This document shows positions 28,173-37,541 of a DNA stretch of 64,000 nucleotides, in pieces (the stretch's first letter is position 1; each line of letters opens with the position of its first letter). A program made the translations under genes and the position numbers. The DNA is taken from positions 1-64,000 of the forward strand of contig DATFFP010000057.1 in assembly GCA_035249985.1 (NCBI GenBank). The letters run 5' to 3'. The DNA is from JAICNG01 sp035249985 (GTDB taxonomy: Bacteria > Gemmatimonadota > Gemmatimonadetes > Gemmatimonadales > Gemmatimonadaceae). Below the pieces are notes generated by a model. It ran no database searches and had not been told where the DNA came from. It saw only the letters and a program-made list of their open reading frames with translations.

Positions 28173-28614
28173 AGAGCCTGACTCCTATTCCGAGCCTGAC
28201 TCCGCCCCCGAGCCCGGCCTCGAAGAACCCGTCGCCTTTGCGCACGCCTAGCAACAGCACCAGGACGGCGCGTCCCTCGACTTCGCGCTCGACCAAAGCG
28301 CCGACGCCCGCGCTCGCGTAGGCTCCCCATGCGCTCGCGCCCGCGGGAGCGGGCGCAAAGCGGGCGAGAAGGTCGGCCCGTCCCGAGGCGCGGGGATCAT
28401 TGTCCTCACGCACGGTAGCACCGGCGCCCACGACGAGCTGCAGCTGGACATTGCGCGACATCGGGCGCGTCACGCCGAGTCCGATGTGCGTCATCGTCGC
28501 CCGGCGGGCGAGAATGCCGTCCATGCGCAGCTCGAACGCGGATGACCGCGCCGGCGTCTGCGCGACGACGGCGGCTGGGAGCAGTAGCGCGATGGCGACG
28601 ATCGCGCCGCGCAC
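28171..28614 (-). CDS. Secreted glycine-rich protein, probably a small outer-membrane barrel
   Basis: 147 residues. Signal peptide IVAIALLLPAAVVAQ, then alternating hydrophobic strands rich in Gly (HIGLGVTRPMSRNVQLQLVV, GVGALVEREVEGRAVLVLLL) and a terminal GLGGGVRLGIGVRL. The pattern suggests a beta-barrel. GTG start directly after the stop of the lipoprotein gene upstream. Confidence 0.65.
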   Translation of the reverse strand: MRGAIVAIALLLPAAVVAQTPARSSAFELRMDGILARRATMTHIGLGVTRPMSRNVQLQLVVGAGATVREDNDPRASGRADLLARFAPAPAGASAWGAYASAGVGALVEREVEGRAVLVLLLGVRKGDGFFEAGLGGGVRLGIGVRL

Positions 28615-29202
28615 CTACTGGGTTCGCACCGCGATGGCGTTGAGGAACGCGGTCGCGCCATCGAACGCGTACGCGGGCTCGCCCACAGGCGGATTGGAGA
28701 TCCTGCGAAGCCACTGCGCCGAATTCAAATCGATGACGAGCGTCCGCGAGCCGGCGCGGAGATCGAGGGTCATCGTCCGCTGCAACGTGGGGGCGCTTCC
28801 GCCAAGCATGTCGCGCGAGGGAACGCGATCGCCGGGCATCGCGAGCTGGGCGCTCACCAGTCGCAGCGAGAGACGATCGAACCGCGCCGCGGGAACGTTG
28901 TCCACGAAAAGCGCCGACGTCGTTTGCGCCGAATCGATCGGCACACTCATGTGAATCTGGCCGGCGCCCGTGAACCGAAAGCTCGTCGTGCCGTCACCCG
29001 TGGCCTCGAACACGAGCGATACGAGCGGACGTGACGCCGCGGTCGCGACATCGACGGCGCCTGAAGGATCATCGATGACACGCAACGTGAGCGACGACTG
29101 CGTGGATCCGGACGTGCCGGTCATGTTGAATCCCGGCCTGCTTCGATCGGTGCCGCAGCTCACGACCGCGGCGACCATGAATGCAACGACGATGATGCGC
29201 AT
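28615..29202 (-). CDS. Hypothetical lipoprotein, 195 residues
   Basis: Short signal with lipobox VVSC (MRIIVVAFMVAAVVSCGTD). The body is beta-rich (SLTLRVIDDPSGAVDVATAA, LTLDLRAGSRTLVIDLN type strands). No known domain. In tandem with the barrel-like protein and the phosphatidyltransferase; likely one unit. Confidence 0.7.
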   Translation of the reverse strand: MRIIVVAFMVAAVVSCGTDRSRPGFNMTGTSGSTQSSLTLRVIDDPSGAVDVATAASRPLVSLVFEATGDGTTSFRFTGAGQIHMSVPIDSAQTTSALFVDNVPAARFDRLSLRLVSAQLAMPGDRVPSRDMLGGSAPTLQRTMTLDLRAGSRTLVIDLNSAQWLRRISNPPVGEPAYAFDGATAFLNAIAVRTQ

Positions 29203-29212
29203 GGCTGTCTCC

Positions 29213-29737
29213 TCATCGCTGGCGGGTCCGGTGCAACACCAGCGTGTAGTCGATGATCGAGATCGCGGACGCTACGCCGATGACCGGTACCAGCCAGCGC
29301 ATCGCCTGCGGCCCCACCGTAAGCGCCAGGATGGCGGCGAGCTGCAGGACCGTTACGATCTTCCCCGGCATTCGCGCCTTGAAGTCCTGCGGGTCGAGTC
29401 CTGGCAGGCGCCACGCCACGAGAAAGCCGATCGCGGTCGCGAAGTCACGAGCAAGGATCACGAAGTATTCGCCCGTGCCCAGCGTTCCCATTGCGACGAA
29501 CGCGGTCAGCGCCGCGAGCACGAACGTCTTGTCCGCGATCGGGTCCAGCAGCGCACCGCTTCGCGTCGTGCGACCAAAGTGTCGCGCGAGCCATCCGTCG
29601 ATGAAGTCACTCGCAGATGCCATGCCGAGGATCACGAGCCGCTCGGCGGTGGTGTCGGCGAACACGAACAGCACCGCCAGCGGCAGGCGGGCGAGCGTGA
29701 TGACGTTCGGAAGGGTGAGCAGCGGGGGGAGACGCAC
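29213..29737 (-). CDS. CDP-alcohol phosphatidyltransferase (PgsA-like)
   Basis: 174 residues from the GTG at 29737; a TTG at 29764 lies in the border of a repeat and is less likely. The family motif DxxDGxxARx8Gx3Dx3D is complete in SDFIDGWLARHFGRTTRSGA followed by LLDPIADK. Several membrane helices. It transfers a phosphatidyl group from CDP-diacylglycerol to an alcohol, most likely glycerol 3-phosphate in phosphatidylglycerol synthesis. Confidence 0.85.
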   Translation of the reverse strand: MRLPPLLTLPNVITLARLPLAVLFVFADTTAERLVILGMASASDFIDGWLARHFGRTTRSGALLDPIADKTFVLAALTAFVAMGTLGTGEYFVILARDFATAIGFLVAWRLPGLDPQDFKARMPGKIVTVLQLAAILALTVGPQAMRWLVPVIGVASAISIIDYTLVLHRTRQR

Positions 29738-29756
29738 GACCCGAAGGTATTCCGGT

Positions 29757-29889
29757 AACGGCAAAGACGTCAGATGTCAGAATACAGAAGTCAGAGTTCA
29801 GGTAAACCAACGGGCAGCGAACGCGTGGCTGCCCGTGGTCGTTTCTGAACTCTGACTTCTGTATTCTGACATCTGACGTCTTTGCCGTT
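29757..29889. repeat. A-family palindromic heptad element, in a divergent intergenic region
   Basis: AACGGCAAAGACGTCAGATG, CAGAATA/CAGAAGT units, an inner hairpin ACGGGCAGC/GCTGCCCGT, and the complementary right arm ending TCTTTGCCGTT. It lies between two gene starts, so it is not a 3'-end structure here. Confidence 0.82.
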
Positions 29890-29990
29890 CCCCCAAACCC
29901 GAACACACCCCCGTTGCTCGCCTTGCCCGGCTCTCCGAGCGCGTCTAGCTTGCCCCACTCGCCTCCCTTGCCGCCGTCGTGCACCCTCAC

Positions 29991-31208
29991 ATGTCCCTGT
30001 CCCGCCTCACGAGTGCTCTCGCTCCGCTCGTTCTGCTCGCGTGCGGTGGCGGCGGCGAGTCGGGGCCCGAGCCCATCGAGTCATGTCGCGCGACACCACT
30101 CGGCATCTCGCTCCGCATCGCCGACGTACGGGCCGATGGGGCGCCGGGCGCGGTGATGGCGACCATTACCGGCGACTTTCCCCGGGCAATCACCGGTCGC
30201 GCGAGCGCGTTCTCTCGCACGCTCTTCCCTTCCTTTCTCGTCGTCGACGCATTCACGTCCGACGGTGCCGGACGCCCCAATGGGGAGCTGTTCATCTTCG
30301 CGCCGGGGACGCCGGCCGTCGGCACGCGCCCGTTAGTCCCGGTGACCCTTCAGCAGGTGCGGGATCCGACTTTCATTCCGACTGGACCGCTCGCCGTGTG
30401 GGCCGAGGCGTTCGATCCCGCCATCGGCGATTACACGCGATGGCTGGTGGCCGACACCGGCACGTTAGGCATCACGAGCTTCCGCGACGCGGAGGTCGGG
30501 CGCGTCGGGCTCACGATCTCGCTTACCGGGACGTGGCATAACGCCTCGGGGGCGCGTCTCGGCTGCGGAACAATCGCTGGCGCGACCATCGACGCGCCGG
30601 TCGTACGCGGGCTCAGCGCGACGACAGCGCTCATCGACACGCTCGAGGCGTCGACGACCGGAAGCCTGGTCGGGACGCTCGCGTCGCGGACCATCGACGG
30701 CTTCCAGACGCTGCGCGCGAGCGATACCCGGCTGTTGTTCGTCGCCACCATTCCCGGAGATTCCACGCGTGAGCTGTGGCTGTCGCTGAACGGGGCGAGG
30801 ATCACCGCCGACAGCATTCCATTGAGCGAGCTTTCGCTCGCCGGCGCCCGTGCGGGCCGCGACACGGGATCGTTCGCGATGCTTCGCGTCATCACGGTGT
30901 CCGGCACGACGCCAACCGTCGCGCAGGTCTGGCGCTCGACGTCCGGATGGGTCAAGCTCACCAACCTCGTACCGGGCGCGCCCCTCATCCTGTGTGGTTG
31001 GGGAACGGCACGCTTTTCGTTTGTCGCTGCGGGACACGACAACGCGACCGGCGCCTCGCTGGGAACTCTCGAGACAATGGGAGCACTCGAGGCGCGATAC
31101 ACCGTGCTGTCACCCGCTGATTCGCTGGTGAATCTGGCGGCGTCACCAGCAGGCCGCGTCCTGCTCGACGCGCCGGAGTCGGCACGCGACCGGCGATGTT
31201 TTCTCTGA
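29991..31208 (+). CDS. Hypothetical lipoprotein, 405 residues
   Basis: ATG at 29991; a GTG four codons upstream is possible. Signal peptide with lipobox VLLAC then a Gly run. The body is beta-rich with Thr and Ser, for example LGISLRIADVRADGAPGAVM and DGFQTLRASDTRLLFVATIP. Four further cysteines (ESC, LGCGT, ILCGW, RRCFL) may pair. Not recognised. First of three genes in one direction. Confidence 0.75.
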   Translation: MSLSRLTSALAPLVLLACGGGGESGPEPIESCRATPLGISLRIADVRADGAPGAVMATITGDFPRAITGRASAFSRTLFPSFLVVDAFTSDGAGRPNGELFIFAPGTPAVGTRPLVPVTLQQVRDPTFIPTGPLAVWAEAFDPAIGDYTRWLVADTGTLGITSFRDAEVGRVGLTISLTGTWHNASGARLGCGTIAGATIDAPVVRGLSATTALIDTLEASTTGSLVGTLASRTIDGFQTLRASDTRLLFVATIPGDSTRELWLSLNGARITADSIPLSELSLAGARAGRDTGSFAMLRVITVSGTTPTVAQVWRSTSGWVKLTNLVPGAPLILCGWGTARFSFVAAGHDNATGASLGTLETMGALEARYTVLSPADSLVNLAASPAGRVLLDAPESARDRRCFL

Positions 31209-31220
31209 GAGTGTGGACGG

Positions 31221-31589
31221 ATGAGCGCTGAGCCGGCGTTTCGCCACGTGGCTGCCGACTTCGTCGGGGTGCCGTACGCGCAGCTGACGGATGCGTCCCT
31301 CCTGAGCGGCTTGTTGATCGCGTCAGCCGGGGCCGCCGGCTTCACGGCCATCGGTGCACCCGTCGTTCACATCCTCCCGAACGAGGGCATCGCTGCCGTG
31401 CTGCTGCTCGATGGCTGCCACGTCACCGTGCACACCTTTCCCGAGCGCGAGCTGCTCCTGCTCGACATTCTCGCGCTGTCGACGCACGAGCCGCGAAAGG
31501 CGCTGGACGTGTTCGCTCGACGGGTGAGCGCGCGCGCGGTCCACAGCGAGGTGCGCGACCGCGGCGGGGCACCGGCCACGAAGCGATGA
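31221..31589 (+). CDS. SpeD (S-adenosylmethionine decarboxylase) homologue lacking catalytic residues
   Basis: 122 residues, alignable over its whole length with bacterial SpeD: FRHVAADFVGV, GAPVVHILPNEGIAAVLLL, CHVTVHTFPERELLLLDI, ARAVHSEVRDRG. In SpeD the self-cleaving ESH gives the pyruvoyl group from Ser; here it is DGCH with Cys66. The later catalytic Cys of the LFTCG region is absent (ILALSTHE). His71 is kept. Normal AdoMet decarboxylation is therefore unlikely; SpeD paralogues with other decarboxylase activities are known. Its stop overlaps the next ATG (ATGA). Confidence 0.75.
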   Translation: MSAEPAFRHVAADFVGVPYAQLTDASLLSGLLIASAGAAGFTAIGAPVVHILPNEGIAAVLLLDGCHVTVHTFPERELLLLDILALSTHEPRKALDVFARRVSARAVHSEVRDRGGAPATKR

Positions 31590-33124
31590 TGCGCCTGTGG
31601 GCCGGGGAGCTCGCTCCGCTGCACATCGCGCTCTCCGCCATCGTACTCCTGTGGGACCTCTACGTCGCGCGGCGAATGACGCAGACCCGCGGCGTGCCGC
31701 CGGTCATTGGCGCGCTCACCGGCCTCGCCGCCCTGCTCATCGCGCCGGCGCTGATGGTCGCGCTCGTATCCACCTCGAGCCTGTCGGGACGCGCGCTCTA
31801 CACGATTTCCTGGGTGTGGCCACTCACGGCCGTGCTGGTGACGGTGCAGGCCGCGGCGGCGACGGCTCGCGGACACATCGCGCGCGCGGCCGGCATTCCG
31901 ATCGTCATCTACGACGGTCTGCTCGCAGCGGTCTACGTGACGCGGTGGATGATCGCCGAAGGACACGCGCCTCCTGACTCGTTGCTCGCGCTGTCGGCGG
32001 CGCAAACCGGCGCGCAGGCGATCGCTGCGTCTCGGCTCGCGATTCTCTCGCCCTGGTTCCTCCACATCCCGATTCTCGCGCCGGTGACCCCGACCCGGCG
32101 ACGGTTTGGAACCACCGTCCGCGTGGCGCTCGCGACGCTCGCCGTCGCCTGGACGGCGCTCATTGCCCTCCAGATTCCGCGGTCGACGCGTGCGCTCGCG
32201 AGCTACAGCCGGTACGCCGACGATCGGCTCCAGGAGCGCCCCGAAGGCGACTTCATCATCGGCGTGAAGGTGTTCCCGTCGTTGCGCACCGGCCCGCCGC
32301 CGCTCGCCCTTCGCACCGATCTCGATCTCGCCGACACGCTCGACGTCGGTATCGTATCGGTCTACATCGCTCCCGAGGGTGCCACCGCACGCGCGCTCGA
32401 CTCGCTCGCCCGCTCTCTCGAGCGCCAACGCAGTGCGGGACGCCGTCTCATCGCTACGCTCGGCTATCCACGTAACGCGCGCAAAGCGTGGGCGGTGTCG
32501 CCGCAACAGTACACCGAGGCACGTGCTCGTGAGGCAACGCGTATCGCACAGCGTCTTCGACCGGACTTTCTCGTTCCCGTCGTCGATCCATTCGGAGCCG
32601 GCCGGCGACAGCTCGGCCCGCTCGAGCCACAGCGATGGGGGCAGGTGATCGAGGCGGTTGCGCGATCGGCCGCCGCCTCGGATCCACGCATTCGGATCGT
32701 GGCGCACATCGGCGGCTTCACCCGGCGCGACCGTGTGCTCTTCGACTGGGCGATGCGGGCGGAGTCGCCGGCGGACGTGGTCGGGATGTCACTCATGCCG
32801 TGGTACGACGGCGCCGAGTCGCTCGATCGCGACATGATCGCCGCCGACAAATGGATTGCCGCCGCGGGCTCGGGGAAGGAAGTGTGGGTGCTCGAGGCGC
32901 GCGGCTTTCCAGCGGTTCACGGCGAGCTCAACCAGGAACGCGCTCTGTGGGGCGCGCTCGCCTGGGCGACGTCACGGTCGGCGGTGAAGGGCTACATAGT
33001 GTATCAGGCGAGCGATTACGAGTCGCCGACGGGGCTGCGGGCGCCAGGCGGCAGGATCCGCCGGGCGGCTGCTGCCGTACGTCGGGCGATACGGACGTTG
33101 CGCGAGAGAGAGGTAACGGAGTAA
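31586..33124 (+). CDS. Membrane protein with C-terminal TIM-barrel, glycosidase-like domain
   Basis: 512 residues. Five or six membrane helices in the first ~200 residues (LHIALSAIVLLWDLYVAR, LLIAPALMVALVST), then a soluble domain from ~210 with a beta/alpha pattern: FIIGVKVFPSL, DVGIVSVYIAP, RRLIATLGYP, FLVPVVDPFGA, IRIVAHIGGF, VVGMSLMPWYDG, EVWVLEARGFPAVHGE, VKGYIVYQASDY. Conserved acids at strand ends (VVDPFG, VLEARG) resemble glycoside hydrolase active sites, but I cannot assign a family. Translationally coupled to the SpeD-like gene. Confidence 0.7.
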   Translation: MMRLWAGELAPLHIALSAIVLLWDLYVARRMTQTRGVPPVIGALTGLAALLIAPALMVALVSTSSLSGRALYTISWVWPLTAVLVTVQAAAATARGHIARAAGIPIVIYDGLLAAVYVTRWMIAEGHAPPDSLLALSAAQTGAQAIAASRLAILSPWFLHIPILAPVTPTRRRFGTTVRVALATLAVAWTALIALQIPRSTRALASYSRYADDRLQERPEGDFIIGVKVFPSLRTGPPPLALRTDLDLADTLDVGIVSVYIAPEGATARALDSLARSLERQRSAGRRLIATLGYPRNARKAWAVSPQQYTEARAREATRIAQRLRPDFLVPVVDPFGAGRRQLGPLEPQRWGQVIEAVARSAAASDPRIRIVAHIGGFTRRDRVLFDWAMRAESPADVVGMSLMPWYDGAESLDRDMIAADKWIAAAGSGKEVWVLEARGFPAVHGELNQERALWGALAWATSRSAVKGYIVYQASDYESPTGLRAPGGRIRRAAAAVRRAIRTLREREVTE

Positions 33125-33254
33125 CGGCAACGGCAAAGATGACAGAATACAGAATACAGAATAGCGAATTCAGATAAACCTACGGGCAGCCATGACCTGG
33201 CTCCCCGTGGTCGTTTCTGAATTCTGTATTCTGTATTCTGTCATCTTTGCCGTT
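33123..33254. repeat. A-family palindromic heptad element, convergent junction
   Basis: Left end TAACGGCAACGGCAAAGATG merges with the upstream TAA; three CAGAATA units; inner hairpin ACGGGCAGCCA/TGGCTCCCCGT; right arm ends TCTTTGCCGTT, whose last base is shared with the stop of the M16 peptidase gene. Confidence 0.85.
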
Positions 33255-35878
33255 CATCCAACCCCACGGACTATCCCCTCCACCAATCTCCCTTCGTCGA
33301 AGTACCGCTCGGCCACCTCACGCATTTCCCGCGCGGTCACCCCCATCACCCGCTCTTCGAACTCGTCGAGCTCCTCGAGCCCCGTACCCACGAGCCAGGC
33401 GTCCATGAGCTCGGCGAGCACGGCCCCGCCGCTCTGCTGGCGAATCGCGTGCGTGCCGACGGCGTACGCCTTTGCCTGCCGCAACTCGTCCTGAGTCACC
33501 TCCGTCTCACGCAGCTTCGCGAACTCCCGGAGCAGGCCCTCGCGCGCTTCCTGCTCCTTGTCCGGCGACGTGGCGATGTAGGCGACGAACATTCCCGCCA
33601 GGCGGCGCTCCGCCGAGTGGGCATGGACGGTGTACGCGAGCGATCGGCGGTCGCGCAGCTCATCGAAGAAGCGTCCGCCCAGGCCACTGGCGACGCCGCC
33701 GATGAGGCTCGCCGCATAACGAGCCTCGTCGCGCCGCGTGGGGGACGGAAAGGCGAGGGCCAGCGCGGTCTGCTTCTTCTGCCGCAATTCGGACACCACC
33801 GTCGGGCGATCGGGCCATGATGGCGTCTCGAGCACCGATGGCTCTCGCGTGCGCAGCGCGGCAAATCGGTTCGCGGCCAGTGCCGCCGCTTCGTCGGGAT
33901 CCACATCTCCCACGATGGCGAGTACGGCGGCGCCGTTGAGCACCTGCTCCTGGTGCCACGCGCGCACGTGGTCCGGCTCGATGCGCGCGATCGTCTGCTC
34001 GACGCCATTGGCCGGAATTCCATACGGATGCCCCGGAAACGCGCCCTGAACCAGCAGGCGCACCGGGTACCGGTACATGTCGTCGCGCAGGAGGGCGAGG
34101 TCGGCGATGGCGATCGTCTTCTCGGTCGCGATCGCCTCGTCCGGGAACGATGCGTCAGTCACCACCTCGGCGAGGAGGGCCATCGCAGCGTCGATGTGCT
34201 GCGCCGGCACCGAGAACGACCAGCCGAAGCTTTCCGCGCCCGCCGACGGCGCGATGCTGCCGCCTAACGTCTCCGATTCCTCGGCGAGCTGCGCGGCGGT
34301 GCGACGAGCCGTGCCCTTGATCGCCGTGCGCGCCATGATGCTGGTGAGTCCGGCGTGGTCGACGGGCTCGTCGCTCGCCCCGCCCAGGATCTGAATCCCC
34401 AGGTGCACGATGGCGCTGGCTTTCCGCCGTACGAGTATCGGAATTCCCGATGCGGTGCGATACACTCGCACACGCCCCATCTCGCGCTCGAGACGTGGCA
34501 CGTGCGTCGTCGGGGGCGTGACCGCTGCCTGAATCGGCGGTTGCGGCGCGATCGGCTGGGAGGGCGACGCATCGAGCAGCTCCCGCATCGTCTCGGCGTC
34601 ACGCATCGTCGGCGGCGTGGAGGCGGGTCGATAGAGCAACAGGGCGCCCATCTCCGGCGCGAGATAGCGCTGCACCGCGTCAGTGACCTGCTCCGGCGTC
34701 GCGGTCAGCAGACGCTCGAGGTACTGGTCGCCGACCGTCCAATCACCCAACGCCTCCCACTCCGCCAGATGATTCGCCTGCCCCTCCATCGTCTCGAGCC
34801 GGCGGATCCACTGCGACTCGAAGATTCGCCGCGCGCGCCAGAGCTCGTCACGGCCAATTCCCGCCTCGCGAAGATCGCGGAGCTGGCTCCATGTCACGCG
34901 TGCCGCGTCGATCGCCGTGTCCGGCGGCCCTTCGGCGTGAACGACGAAGACGCCGAGATCGGTCGGCGTGTAGTTGTACGCGGAGATGGATGCCGCGAGC
35001 TTTTTCTCCCGTACCGACCGATAGAGGCGCGACGCGCGGCCGGTCCCGAGCACGGCGGCGGCCGCGTCGAGCAGCGGCGTGTCGTGGTGCAGCGTTGGAA
35101 CGGTTCGCCAGCCGAAGGCCAGCTGCGTTTGCGTGATGTCGCCGGTGAGCTCCTGGAATCGAAACCCCTTGTGCTCGCGCTCTTCGGGACCGGGCGTGCG
35201 CGCGATCTCGCCATCGGCGAGCTGCCCGTACAAGCGCTCGACGTGGCGCAGCGTGTCGTCGGGATCGACATCGCCGACGATGGCGAGAATCGTGTTGCTC
35301 GGCCGGTAAAAGTTCCGGTAGAACCCGTCGACGTGTGCGCGCGTGAAGGTGCGAAGGACGTCCTCCCGGCCGATGCGCCACCGCCGCATCCGATGCGAAT
35401 CGTGCAGCATCTCGTACAAGGTCTCGATCGCGACGGCGCCAGGATTGTCGGCCTTCCGCTTCGCTTCCTGGATGATGACCTCCAGCTCCTTCCGTAGCTC
35501 CTCCGCGTCGATGCTCGAGTTGGCGTAGGCGTCGGCTTGAATCTCGAGCCCGGCGACGAGGCCGCTCGAGGGAAGGACGGTGTAATAGCTCGTGTAGTCG
35601 TAGATCGTGCCGGCATTGAGGTACCCGCCCGCCGACTTCGTCTCCTTGGAGATCTCGCCGACCCCACGCGTCGGGGTGCCCTTGAAGTACATGTGCTCCA
35701 GCACGTGCGCGATCCCCACGACGTCGTCGGTCTCGTCGAAGTACCCCGCCTTCACGTGGGTGACGATCGCCACGACCGGCGCGGAATCGTCCCGCCTCAC
35801 GAGCACGGTGAGCCCGTTGCCGAGCCGTGTCCTGGTCACGGTCTCCGGGGCGAGCAGTGGAAGGGACAGAACGGTCAC
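33254..35878 (-). CDS. M16 family zinc peptidase (two-domain, processing-peptidase type)
   Basis: 874 residues from a GTG at 35878 overlapping the ABC permease stop (GTGA). The inverted zinc motif HVLEH is at 58-62, with the distal Glu in EVIIQEAKRK. A second, non-catalytic M16 half begins near residue 430 (VRVYRTASGIPILVRRKASA), with a C-terminal GLGGRFFDELRDRRSLAYTV. No signal peptide is visible, so it may be cytoplasmic or exported in another way. Coupled to an ABC exporter, it might process the transported peptide; this is inference. Confidence 0.9.
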   Translation of the reverse strand: MTVLSLPLLAPETVTRTRLGNGLTVLVRRDDSAPVVAIVTHVKAGYFDETDDVVGIAHVLEHMYFKGTPTRGVGEISKETKSAGGYLNAGTIYDYTSYYTVLPSSGLVAGLEIQADAYANSSIDAEELRKELEVIIQEAKRKADNPGAVAIETLYEMLHDSHRMRRWRIGREDVLRTFTRAHVDGFYRNFYRPSNTILAIVGDVDPDDTLRHVERLYGQLADGEIARTPGPEEREHKGFRFQELTGDITQTQLAFGWRTVPTLHHDTPLLDAAAAVLGTGRASRLYRSVREKKLAASISAYNYTPTDLGVFVVHAEGPPDTAIDAARVTWSQLRDLREAGIGRDELWRARRIFESQWIRRLETMEGQANHLAEWEALGDWTVGDQYLERLLTATPEQVTDAVQRYLAPEMGALLLYRPASTPPTMRDAETMRELLDASPSQPIAPQPPIQAAVTPPTTHVPRLEREMGRVRVYRTASGIPILVRRKASAIVHLGIQILGGASDEPVDHAGLTSIMARTAIKGTARRTAAQLAEESETLGGSIAPSAGAESFGWSFSVPAQHIDAAMALLAEVVTDASFPDEAIATEKTIAIADLALLRDDMYRYPVRLLVQGAFPGHPYGIPANGVEQTIARIEPDHVRAWHQEQVLNGAAVLAIVGDVDPDEAAALAANRFAALRTREPSVLETPSWPDRPTVVSELRQKKQTALALAFPSPTRRDEARYAASLIGGVASGLGGRFFDELRDRRSLAYTVHAHSAERRLAGMFVAYIATSPDKEQEAREGLLREFAKLRETEVTQDELRQAKAYAVGTHAIRQQSGGAVLAELMDAWLVGTGLEELDEFEERVMGVTAREMREVAERYFDEGRLVEGIVRGVG

Positions 35879-36612
35879 GTTGCGAGCGGGCGCCGCCGGA
35901 GAATGAGGAGGCCGAGGACGAGACCGCTGATCCCCCAGGCGAGGAGCCAAGCCAGCGTCCTCGATTCCGCCGGCTCGCCGCGCGCGAGCTGCACCGCGAC
36001 CTCGCGCAATTGGTGAAACGGTGGGAGGATCACGTCGAGCACTCGTCCCGCGCGGCTCTCGTTGGCGGGATACACGGCTCGCAGCACCTGTGCCAATCCC
36101 CAGGTCGCTCCCATGAGCACCCAGTCGAACCGCGCCAGCGTCGAGTAAAAAAATCCGAGGCCACCGAGCGACAGGTAGACGAGGACGACCATGAGCAGCA
36201 CGCGCGCGGGGAACACCGGATAGCCGAGCGCGTAGATGGCGCCAAGCACCGCCAGCGCCGTGGCCACGAGTCCGACGCCGTTGACGACGTATGCCTGCGC
36301 GTAGTAGCGCGGGATCGACACGGGCTTCGCGAACAGAAAGCGGTAATATCCCTTCACGCGATCGCTGGAGACCACGCCGTTGATGCCGATCAGCACGCAG
36401 ATCAACGAGAACTCCGCGAACAACTGGACGATTCCGTACCTCGCGGAGATCGCGGCCTGCATGGGACTCGCGGCGTCGTCGCCGAGGTCGCGGAGGGTCA
36501 TGATGATGGGGAACGTCATCAGAGTGGCGACGATGAGGAGAGGCGCGCCACGCTCGACGACGAAGTCCCGCGATTGCCAGGCGAGATAGCTCCACATCCG
36601 CGCGCGTCTCAT
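35875..36612 (-). CDS. ABC transporter permease (ABC-2 like)
   Basis: 245 residues with six hydrophobic segments, for example FSLICVLIGINGVVSSD, VLLMVVLVYLSLGGLGFFYS and LLAWGISGLVLGLLILRRR. YYRFLFAKPVSIPRYYAQAY is typical of ABC-2 permeases. ATG overlaps the ATPase stop (ATGA). Inner-membrane half of the transporter; substrate unknown. Confidence 0.85.
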   Translation of the reverse strand: MRRARMWSYLAWQSRDFVVERGAPLLIVATLMTFPIIMTLRDLGDDAASPMQAAISARYGIVQLFAEFSLICVLIGINGVVSSDRVKGYYRFLFAKPVSIPRYYAQAYVVNGVGLVATALAVLGAIYALGYPVFPARVLLMVVLVYLSLGGLGFFYSTLARFDWVLMGATWGLAQVLRAVYPANESRAGRVLDVILPPFHQLREVAVQLARGEPAESRTLAWLLAWGISGLVLGLLILRRRPLAT

Positions 36613-37541
36613 GATTCGGCCCGAGGTGATTCGCTGGAAGAGCGCACGGCCTCGCGGAACTGCGCCTCGAGACCCGAGTGTGCCGGAATCAATGCGGTGA
36701 TCTGTCCGCCGCGCGCGAGGAAGTCAGCGAGCCGCTGATTCAATACCTCCGCATCGCCACCTTCGATCTCGAACCGGCCATCTCCGACTGACCGAGCCGC
36801 CGGAAACGCGTCGGCCACGAGATCCGATCCCGCTGCCACCGTCAGGTGGTACGAGGCGGCAACGTCGCGCGAGCCAGCGCGGCGCGTGTCGACGACCCGC
36901 TGCAGCCGGCCGCGATCGATGATCGCGACGCGATCGCAGAGCCGCTCGAGCTCGTCGAGATTGTGCGAGGCGATGAGCATCGTGCGCTCGGGAGATCGCA
37001 GTCGCTGAACGAGATCCCGAAAGCGCTGTGTCCACACCGGGTCGAGACCGTGCGTCGGCTCGTCGAGGATGAGCACCTCTTCGTTGCGGAGCAGTGCCTG
37101 CGCCAGCCCGAGACGTTGCAGATTCCCCTTGGAAAGCGCCTTGAGCTTCTTGCCGCGATGCTCGCCGATTCCCAGCTCCTCGATGACCGCTTCGACGCGC
37201 TCGCGCGCCGTCGGGGCGGGAAGCCCGGCGAGCACGGCCAGGCGTTCGAGGGCGCCCTCGAGCGTCCACTGCGGATTGAGCGTGATGAGCTCCGACAGAT
37301 AGCCGATGCCGTGGCGCTCGATGTAGGGACGCGGAGCGCTGTCGGCGATGGTGACGCGCCCGGTGGTGGGCGGCAGATAGCCCAGCAGCAGTGAGATGAG
37401 CGTGCTCTTGCCGGCCCCGTTAGGCCCGGCGAGCCCCATGATCTCCCCGCGGCCGATCGTGAGCGAGAACTCCTCCACCGCGCGCACCGGCGGGCGGAAG
37501 AGTGAAGTATAGGTTTTCGAGACCGAGTCGAATGCGATCAA
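36609..37541 (-). CDS. ABC transporter ATP-binding protein
   Basis: 310 residues. Walker A GPNGAGKST, signature LSKGNLQRLGLAQAL, Walker B VLILDEPTHGLDP and H-loop IASHNLDE are all intact. A C-terminal ~80-residue extension (SYHLTVAAGSDLVADAFPAA onward) is the regulatory type seen with ABC-2 exporters. TTG start at 37541 overlaps the TPR gene stop (TTGA), in line with neighbouring 4-base overlaps. Confidence 0.9.
   Translation of the reverse strand: MIAFDSVSKTYTSLFRPPVRAVEEFSLTIGRGEIMGLAGPNGAGKSTLISLLLGYLPPTTGRVTIADSAPRPYIERHGIGYLSELITLNPQWTLEGALERLAVLAGLPAPTARERVEAVIEELGIGEHRGKKLKALSKGNLQRLGLAQALLRNEEVLILDEPTHGLDPVWTQRFRDLVQRLRSPERTMLIASHNLDELERLCDRVAIIDRGRLQRVVDTRRAGSRDVAASYHLTVAAGSDLVADAFPAARSVGDGRFEIEGGDAEVLNQRLADFLARGGQITALIPAHSGLEAQFREAVRSSSESPRAES

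Noticed and set aside
33254..36595. One 1113-codon frame joining M16 peptidase and upstream sequence
   Set aside because: The upstream third is out of frame with the ABC permease gene and not protein-like; the M16 family start falls at the GTG at 35878.
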